Of a stretch of DNA of 6,221 bases, positions 1 through 4,858 are shown piece by piece (within the stretch, counting starts at the first letter, position 1; each line of letters begins with the position of its first letter). Origin of the DNA: Candidatus Luteimonas excrementigallinarum (lineage in GTDB: Bacteria; Pseudomonadota; Gammaproteobacteria; Xanthomonadales; Xanthomonadaceae). A model generated the notes under the pieces. That model worked only from the letters and a program-made list of their open reading frames with translations, was not told the DNA's origin and searched no databases. The position numbers and the translations under genes are program-made. Location: the NCBI GenBank assembly GCA_019115725.1, contig DXCY01000119.1, forward strand, positions 1 to 6,221, read 5' to 3'.

Positions 1-609
1 TTCAAGATCGCCATCGCCGGGGGAACCCAGGGGCTGATCAACCGCTTCCGTATCGTCGCCGAGAATCCGTCGGGCGCGCGCCACGAGCAGGACCTGCCGC
101 TGGAGGCCTACCTGACCATCGTCGCGGCCACCAACTTCAAGCAGCGCGTCCGCAAGACGCTGGAGTACTTCCACGCGGACCGGCTCAACTACGCGGTGAC
201 CGGCACGCCGAACAGGCTGGAGTACGACCAGGGCTTTTTCGTCAAGAACGGCGACGGGGCGGCCGACGTCAAGCCGATCGCACACCTGTACAAGAGCCAG
301 GTCTACGGCATGGCGCGCTTCCTCGGCCTGCCGGAGCGCGTGACTTCGGCCACGCCGACCACCGACACGTATTCGCTGGCGCAGGGGCAGGACGAATTCT
401 ATTTCGCGCTGCCCCATGCGCAGATGGACCTTGCGCTGTGGGCGCTCAACCACGAGCGGCCGGCGGCGGAGCTCGCGGCTGCGCTGGGCGTGACCGAGGC
501 GCAGGCGCAGGCGGTCTACGACGATATCCGCGCCAAGCGCCGCACCACCGCCTACCTGCACCGGCCGCCGGTGCTGGTCGAGCCGGTACCCGAGCCGCAC
601 GGGCACTGA
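1..609 (+). CDS. nadE: NAD+ synthase (ammonia-dependent type), C-terminal part, 5'-truncated by window edge
   Basis: The reading frame is open from base 1 and ends at TGA 607-609, giving 202 visible residues. The ATP-pyrophosphatase signature (SGGxDSS type) expected near the start of this family would lie left of the window. What is visible matches the later half of NAD synthetases: a TGTPNRLEYDQGFF stretch (about residues 65-78) followed by VKNGDGAADVKPIAHLYKSQV, the family's conserved acidic loop and lysine/threonine region. Next come PTTDTYSL and QDEFYF, and a C-terminal helical tail ending in a proline-rich segment. Family members adenylate the carboxylate of nicotinate adenine dinucleotide and replace AMP with ammonia to make NAD+, in the cytosol. 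The PTTDTYSL motif differs from the PTADL form of housekeeping enzymes, so this may be a paralogue acting on another acid (inference). It is followed after one codon by the GNAT gene in the same frame, which suggests one operon. The fold is sure and the substrate is not. Confidence 0.86.
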   Translation, partial: FKIAIAGGTQGLINRFRIVAENPSGARHEQDLPLEAYLTIVAATNFKQRVRKTLEYFHADRLNYAVTGTPNRLEYDQGFFVKNGDGAADVKPIAHLYKSQVYGMARFLGLPERVTSATPTTDTYSLAQGQDEFYFALPHAQMDLALWALNHERPAAELAAALGVTEAQAQAVYDDIRAKRRTTAYLHRPPVLVEPVPEPHGH

Positions 610-612
610 GGC

Positions 613-1635
613 ATGACCCGGAAACCCGCATACACCGTCCACGAAGCAGACGCCGAGCGCGACCGGGAGCTGATCCTCGCCCTGTGGCGCGGCAACCTGG
701 GCGACGAGGCGCGCATGGCGGCCAAGTACGACTGGTTCTACCTCCAGTGCCCGGACGGCAAGCCGCTGACGTTCCTGCTGCGGCACGAGGAGAGTGGTGA
801 ATGGGTGGGCGTCGCCAGCGCAGGGGCACGCCGGATGCTGTGCGGTGGCCAGCCGATGCTGGCAGGCCTGCTGGTGGATCTCACCGTGCTCCCGGCGCAC
901 CGTTCGCTGTGGCCGGCGCTGTCGCTGCAGATGGCGCTGCTGGAGGCCGGCCTGCGGCGTTTCACGCTGCTTTACGGATTTCCGAACCCCAAGGCCGCCG
1001 CGATATTCAAACGCGTTGGCTATATGCCGCTTTGCAGGCTGGTACGCCACGCCCGCGTCCTGCGCCACGGTGAGTACGCGCGCCGCCGGATGCCGGCGCT
1101 GTTCGCCGCGCCGGCCGGATGGCTGCTGGATGCCGCGGACCGGCTTCGGCTCCGCGCCTGGGCGGCGGGCCTGAGCGGACGATGGCAGGACCGGGCCGAC
1201 GAGGCCCTTGGCGCACTGTGGTCAACTGCGTCCGCCGGCGGTGGGCCGGTCGCGATCCGCGACCTGGCCTTCCTGCAGTGGCGTTTCGACCAGTCGCCCC
1301 TGGCCGAGGTGCGCTACCTGGTGGTCGAGGACGCCGGGGGCGTGCCGCAGGCCTGGTTTGCCTGCGAGTCGCGCGCAGGCGTCCTTCGCGTGCACGACTT
1401 CTGGTCGCGGCACGCGGGCGGCACGGGACCGTCACGGGCGGAGCTTGCGATCCTGCTGCGGACGGCGCGCGCGACCGGGCATGGCTCGGTGTCGGTTGAA
1501 CTCGGAGCGGGAGCGGTGGATGGGGCCTGGCTTGAAGCGGGGTTCTCCGCGCGTGAGTCGCGCCCGGTGTTCTGGCACCCGTCGACCGCCGCCACGGCGC
1601 CGCGCTGGCTCACGGCGGCCGACGAGGACGAGTAG
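613..1635 (+). CDS. GNAT-superfamily acyltransferase with two GNAT-like lobes
   Basis: This 340-residue protein is probably cytosolic, with no signal peptide or membrane segment. Residues about 7-137 form a recognisable GNAT-type lobe: an N-terminal LILALWRGNLG helix, a KYDWFYL motif, the central strand LLVDLTVLPAHR (residues 86-97) leading into a helix, and LYGFPNPKAAAIFKRVGY (120-137), the usual last motif where an Asn/Phe-rich turn precedes a hydrophobic glycine-tyrosine. Residues about 215-325 look like a second, degenerate GNAT lobe, with FLQWRFDQSP, a WFACES strand and LRVHDFW, ending in GFSARESRPVFW. Such proteins transfer an acyl group from a CoA or carrier thioester to an amine. The acceptor cannot be read here, but a sugar amine or amino acid would fit the polysaccharide setting. 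The start follows the upstream stop by three bases. GAGG at 608-611 is too close to the ATG to be a normal ribosome site, so translational coupling to the NAD synthase gene is likely. In the usual pyrophosphate-loop position a tryptophan (W100) stands where most GNATs have glycine. Confidence 0.82.
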   Translation: MTRKPAYTVHEADAERDRELILALWRGNLGDEARMAAKYDWFYLQCPDGKPLTFLLRHEESGEWVGVASAGARRMLCGGQPMLAGLLVDLTVLPAHRSLWPALSLQMALLEAGLRRFTLLYGFPNPKAAAIFKRVGYMPLCRLVRHARVLRHGEYARRRMPALFAAPAGWLLDAADRLRLRAWAAGLSGRWQDRADEALGALWSTASAGGGPVAIRDLAFLQWRFDQSPLAEVRYLVVEDAGGVPQAWFACESRAGVLRVHDFWSRHAGGTGPSRAELAILLRTARATGHGSVSVELGAGAVDGAWLEAGFSARESRPVFWHPSTAATAPRWLTAADEDE

Positions 1636-1655
1636 CCGTAGTCACCGGATCGTGC

Positions 1656-1660
1656 GGAGG
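1656..1660 (+). promoter_or_regulatory. Ribosome binding site of the sugar dehydrogenase gene
   Basis: GGAGG lies 8 bases before the ATG at 1669. It selects that start over the out-of-frame ATG at 1664-1666. This is the clearest Shine-Dalgarno sequence on the + strand of the window. Confidence 0.75.
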
Positions 1661-1668
1661 ACAATGCG

Positions 1669-2889
1669 ATGAACCTGAGGCCTGTCACCCTGCTCCTGTT
1701 GGCCGCGCTTGCGCCCGGCTGTGCGGAATCGGCCCCGCCGGCCACTGCGCCTGGTGAGGGCATCCGGGTCGTCCAGGTGCTGCACGAAGGCCTCCAGTTC
1801 CCGACCGCCGTCGCCAGTCCGCGTGACGGCAGCGGGCGCATGTTCGTGCTCGAACGCGAGGGTCGCATCCGCGTGCTCGACCGCGAGGGCGGGCTGCTGC
1901 CGGAGCCGTACTACGCGCGCGACGTGGCGACCATGGACATCGAACAGGGCCTGCTCGGCCTGGCCTTCGACCCCGGCTTCAGCGAGAACGGCCGGATCTA
2001 CATCGCGTACAGCGGCGCCGCCGAGGGTGAGCGCCATGGCCTCGTGCTGCGCCGCCTGCAAGCCGGGGATCCGGCGGCGGACCGCTTCGAGGGCACTGAG
2101 CACATGGTGATGCGCGTCGAAGGCCTTGTCGCCAACCACAACGGCGGCGACATCCATTTCGGCCCCGACGGGATGCTGTACTGGGCGATCGGCGCCGGCA
2201 CCGGCGAGCCGGCCGATCATGCCCACGCGCGCAGGACGGACAACCTGCTGGGCAAGATCCTGCGGATCGACGTGGGCGACGACGCAAGCGGCGCCAGGAA
2301 CGGATGCGGACAAAAGGGCAGGGCGGCATACGCGATCCCGGCCGACAATCCTTTTGCGGGCAAGCGTGGCGAATGCGGTGAAATTTACGTCCTCGGCCTG
2401 CGCAACCCATGGCGCTTCGGCATCGATGCCGCCAGCGGCGACGTCTGGATAGGCGACGTCGGCAAGGACCGCGAGGAGATCAGCCGCTATCGCGCCGGTG
2501 ACAACCCGGACCAGGGCTATCCCGCCTGCCAGGGCAGCCACGACTATCCGTCCACAGGTGCCACCGATTGCCCGCAGCGCACCGGGACCAGCGCTCCGGT
2601 GTTCGACTACGATCGCGGCGTCAACGGCCGCTGTGCGGTCACCGGTGGCGTGGTGTACCGCGGATCGATTCCCGCCCTGAAGGGCGCGTACGTGTTCTCC
2701 GATTCCTGCTCCAGCGAGCTGCTCGTGGGCAGGCCGTCGGCCGGCGGCGGGCTGGAGGTGGAGTCGATCGACAGCGGCATCGCGCCGGGCTACGGCACGG
2801 TGGCGTCGTTCGGCGAGGACGAGGACGGCGAGCTGTGGTTCATCAACCACCAGAACGGCGGCCTGTACCGCATCCGCGGCCGAGACTGA
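1669..2889 (+). CDS. PQQ-dependent sugar dehydrogenase (soluble glucose/aldose dehydrogenase family), probable lipoprotein
   Basis: The protein has 406 residues and a six-bladed beta-propeller pattern of the glucose/sorbosone dehydrogenase family, whose members oxidise aldoses to lactones with pyrroloquinoline quinone and calcium outside the cytoplasm. Residues 1-17 are a short positively charged hydrophobic leader ending LAPGC, so Cys18 is a plausible lipidation site, though the lipobox is not canonical (Ala at -3, Pro at -2). Family signatures in order are LQFPTAVA and the MFVLEREGRIRVLD blade; GLLGLAFDPGF; NHNGG with His157, matching the catalytic base of the family; FGPDGMLYWAIG; DNLLGKILRIDV; GLRNPWRFGID with Arg245; GDVGKDREEI (262-271); and TGGVVYRG near the end. 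Six further cysteines (213, 236, 287, 301, 322, 347) suit disulfides in an exported protein. Length fits the family. A GGAGG site sets the start. The gene follows the GNAT gene by 33 bases, so co-transcription is likely. The true sugar substrate and electron acceptor are unknown, and cofactor use is inferred from family. Confidence 0.92.
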   Translation: MNLRPVTLLLLAALAPGCAESAPPATAPGEGIRVVQVLHEGLQFPTAVASPRDGSGRMFVLEREGRIRVLDREGGLLPEPYYARDVATMDIEQGLLGLAFDPGFSENGRIYIAYSGAAEGERHGLVLRRLQAGDPAADRFEGTEHMVMRVEGLVANHNGGDIHFGPDGMLYWAIGAGTGEPADHAHARRTDNLLGKILRIDVGDDASGARNGCGQKGRAAYAIPADNPFAGKRGECGEIYVLGLRNPWRFGIDAASGDVWIGDVGKDREEISRYRAGDNPDQGYPACQGSHDYPSTGATDCPQRTGTSAPVFDYDRGVNGRCAVTGGVVYRGSIPALKGAYVFSDSCSSELLVGRPSAGGGLEVESIDSGIAPGYGTVASFGEDEDGELWFINHQNGGLYRIRGRD

Positions 2890-2903
2890 CTGCGCTGCCC
2901 GGC

Positions 2904-3932
2904 TCAGGCGGCCAGCCGCTTCCGTGGCGCGCGGAACAGGTACAGGGCGAGGAAGTCGGGCCGGAAGCGGCCGCTGCCGTCGACCACGCCTGACTGCTCG
3001 AAGCCGAGGCGGCCAAGCAGCCATGAGGGCCTGTCGTCGGCGGCGTTCATGACCGGGTCGCTGGTGAAGGCGAGTTCGTAGCCGGCGTCGCGGGTGCGCG
3101 CCAGTACGGTGTCGTCGTAGCGCCCATGCGGGTAGGACAGGGTCGTGGGCGCCGCCGCGTCCAGGTGGTTGCCGACGATGGTTCGCGCAGCCGCGAGCTC
3201 GGCGTCGAGGTCTTCGGCACGCGTCATTGGCACATGGGTTTTGCCGTGCACGCCGATTGCAACACCGCCTTCGGCCAGTTCCCGCAGTTCGGAGCGGGTC
3301 ACCATCTGCCGCATGCCGTCGCCCATGGCATCGATGAACGGTGCCAGGACCCGCCCGCGCTCCGCCGGCCCAAGCGCCTCCAGCGCGGCGATGATCGTGC
3401 GCAGCCCGTCAAGCGTGTCTGCGGGCGCTTCCGGCAGCGCATGCCCCATGTCGGCCAGCGCGCTCGCGAGTGCCGGTACCCGGAGGCGCCCCAGGCGGAA
3501 GCCGGCCACCAGCTGCTCCTGGAAGAACGGGGCGTCGCGATCGACCACGTCCGCGACGGTGAACAGCAGTGCCGGCATGCCCGCCGCGCGCAGGCGGGGC
3601 AGGGCGTGGGCGTGGTTGTCGGCCCAGCCGTCGTCGAAGGTGACCAGCAGGGCGCGGTCGGGCAGGGAATTGCCGTGGCGGCGCGCGGCCAGCACCTCGT
3701 CGCTGGAGACAACATTGTAGTGGCGCCGGAAGAAATCCAGGCAGCGTTCAAGCAGGCCCGCGTCGAGGGTGTAGTCCGGGTCACAGGACGACCAGCGCGG
3801 GTCACCCTCGGCCAGCACGCGGTGGAACATGACCACCGTCAGCTGCCGGCGGTTGCGTATGCGGTGGTACAGCCCGAGCAGGCCGCTGCGATACAGTGCG
3901 CGCTTGACCAGATCCATCGCCATGGCCGACAT
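2904..3932 (-). CDS. Polysaccharide deacetylase (NodB-homology, carbohydrate esterase 4-like)
   Basis: With the start at 3932 the protein has 342 residues. It carries the NodB-domain landmarks: VVMFHRV (33-39), LLVTFDDGWADN (95-106, with the Asp pair 100/101 that supplies the catalytic base and a metal ligand), IGVHGKTH (226-233, with His229 and His233 as the expected metal ligands), and LSYPHGRYDD (265-274), the loop that lines the active site. Family members remove acetyl groups from N-acetylated or O-acetylated sugars. No signal peptide is evident, so action on a cytoplasmic lipid-linked intermediate is as likely as on exported polymer. Start choice: GGAGG at 3945-3941 on this strand sits 8 bases before the ATG at 3932. 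The ATGs at 3923 and 3917 (giving MAMDLVK or MDLVK) lack a well-spaced site, but the recognisable family sequence begins only at about DLVKRAL, so 3917 (337 residues) remains possible. The gene ends 14 bases from the dehydrogenase stop and starts on top of the glycosyltransferase start. Confidence 0.92.
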   Translation of the reverse strand: MSAMAMDLVKRALYRSGLLGLYHRIRNRRQLTVVMFHRVLAEGDPRWSSCDPDYTLDAGLLERCLDFFRRHYNVVSSDEVLAARRHGNSLPDRALLVTFDDGWADNHAHALPRLRAAGMPALLFTVADVVDRDAPFFQEQLVAGFRLGRLRVPALASALADMGHALPEAPADTLDGLRTIIAALEALGPAERGRVLAPFIDAMGDGMRQMVTRSELRELAEGGVAIGVHGKTHVPMTRAEDLDAELAAARTIVGNHLDAAAPTTLSYPHGRYDDTVLARTRDAGYELAFTSDPVMNAADDRPSWLLGRLGFEQSGVVDGSGRFRPDFLALYLFRAPRKRLAA

Positions 3933-4836
3933 CCCCGAAACCTCCGTCATCATCCCGACTTGGAACCGCCGCGACATGGTCGCGCGGGCGATCGACTCCG
4001 TGCTGGCGCAGACGCGGCCCGTCGAGGAGATCATCGTCGTTGACGACGGGTCCAGCGACGGTACCGGCGAATACCTGGTCCAACGATACGGAGAACGGAT
4101 CACCTGCGTGCGGCAGGACAACGCCGGGGTCTCGGCCGCGCGAAACCGCGGCCTGGCGATGGCCCGCGGGCGCTACCTGGCGCTGCTCGACAGCGATGAC
4201 GAGTGGCTGCCGGAGAAGACCGCGCGCCAGGTCCGCTACCTCCAGGACAATCCCGGCATCGGCATGGTCCTGTGCGACGTCCTGCGCGTGAGTCCCGACG
4301 GTTCGCTGATCGATGTGTTCGACCGGCGGGAGCAGATCCCCGTGGACGGTCCCGCGCTGGCCCCGGTGCTTTGCGATCCAGCGCTGGCGCCGCTGTCGGT
4401 GATGATGCGGCGCGAGGTGTACGAGACCGTCGGCGGCTTCGACGAAGGCCTGCGGACCGCCGAGGACCTCGACTTCCACCTGCGCGTCGCCGCGCGCTGG
4501 CCGATTGGCGTGGTGGCAGAGCCGCTGGCGCGCGCGCTCCGCGGACATGACGGGCTCTCCGCGCTGGCGTCCACCGAGGACGACTACATCCGCGTCATGG
4601 AAAAGGCCTCGGAGGCCGCCGTCGGCGCCGTGCCCGAGGCGCTGCGCAAACAGGCGCTGGCGACGGCCTACGTCAAGAACGCGGAAGCCTGCATCTGGCG
4701 TGGGCGCTACCGCGACGGCTGGCGGCTGGCGCGCAAGGCGTGGGCACTGGGCCCGCCGCCATCGCTGCGGCGCCGGCTGCTGCGCCTGCTGCCGGGCACC
4801 GGGAAGCGGATGGTGCGTTCGCTGCTGACACGCTGA
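3922..4836 (+). CDS. Family 2 glycosyltransferase (GT-A fold)
   Basis: The protein has 304 residues and opens directly on the GT2 signature SVIIPTWNR (8-16), followed by EEIIVVDDGSSDGT (35-48), which binds the nucleotide, then NAGVSAARNRGL (67-78), the DXD-type metal site LLDSDDEW (88-95) and the acceptor-side acidic motif TAEDLDFHLR (179-188). It would transfer a sugar from a nucleotide donor to a growing lipid-linked saccharide at the cytoplasmic face of the inner membrane. The C-terminal 60 residues are arginine- and leucine-rich with no clear membrane span and may dock on the membrane. The longer open frame back to 3829 is rejected as a start because those 31 residues are the reverse complement of the deacetylase and carry no family sequence. 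The ATG at 3922 has no recognisable ribosome site. An in-frame TTG at 3904 is an alternative. Donor and linkage cannot be read from sequence. Confidence 0.93.
   Translation: MADIPETSVIIPTWNRRDMVARAIDSVLAQTRPVEEIIVVDDGSSDGTGEYLVQRYGERITCVRQDNAGVSAARNRGLAMARGRYLALLDSDDEWLPEKTARQVRYLQDNPGIGMVLCDVLRVSPDGSLIDVFDRREQIPVDGPALAPVLCDPALAPLSVMMRREVYETVGGFDEGLRTAEDLDFHLRVAARWPIGVVAEPLARALRGHDGLSALASTEDDYIRVMEKASEAAVGAVPEALRKQALATAYVKNAEACIWRGRYRDGWRLARKAWALGPPPSLRRRLLRLLPGTGKRMVRSLLTR
3941..3945 (-). promoter_or_regulatory. Ribosome binding site proposed for the deacetylase, inside the glycosyltransferase gene
   Basis: On the - strand this reads GGAGG, 8 bases before the ATG at 3932, the same spacing as the site of the sugar dehydrogenase gene. 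On the + strand it encodes Thr7-Ser8 of the glycosyltransferase, so a chance match cannot be excluded. It is the main reason for preferring 3932 over 3917 as the deacetylase start. Confidence 0.45.
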
Positions 4837-4838
4837 GC

Positions 4839-4851
4839 CAGCCGCCGGCTG
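4839..4851. repeat. Short perfect inverted repeat in the convergent 22-base spacer
   Basis: CAGCCG and CGGCTG flank one central C, forming a perfect palindrome that fills most of the space between the glycosyltransferase stop (4834-4836) and the stop of the opposing sugar transferase (4859-4861). As RNA it could fold on either strand as a GC-rich stem with a tiny loop, so a weak bidirectional terminator is possible. There is no T run on either side, and the stem would be at most about five pairs once a loop is allowed. The palindrome is visible, but its function is a guess. Confidence 0.35.
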
Positions 4852-4858
4852 TCGCGGG

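Noticed and set aside
1642..3024. A 460-codon open frame on the - strand covering the whole sugar dehydrogenase gene
   Set aside because: It is antisense to a gene with clear family motifs. Long antisense frames are expected where third positions are nearly all G or C, and the translation is rich in Ala, Arg, Val and Gly with no recognisable domain.
3904..3909. TTGACC as a possible -35 box for the glycosyltransferase
   Set aside because: No -10-like hexamer lies 15-19 bases downstream, and that position would already be inside the coding sequence.
3829..3921. A 31-residue N-terminal extension of the glycosyltransferase
   Set aside because: GT2 proteins start a few residues before SVIIPTWNR. 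This stretch is the complement of the deacetylase start and shows no signal or domain.
3126..4043. A 305-codon open frame on the + strand opposite the deacetylase
   Set aside because: The translation shows no family motif and is opposite a clear NodB-type gene. It is a GC-bias artefact.
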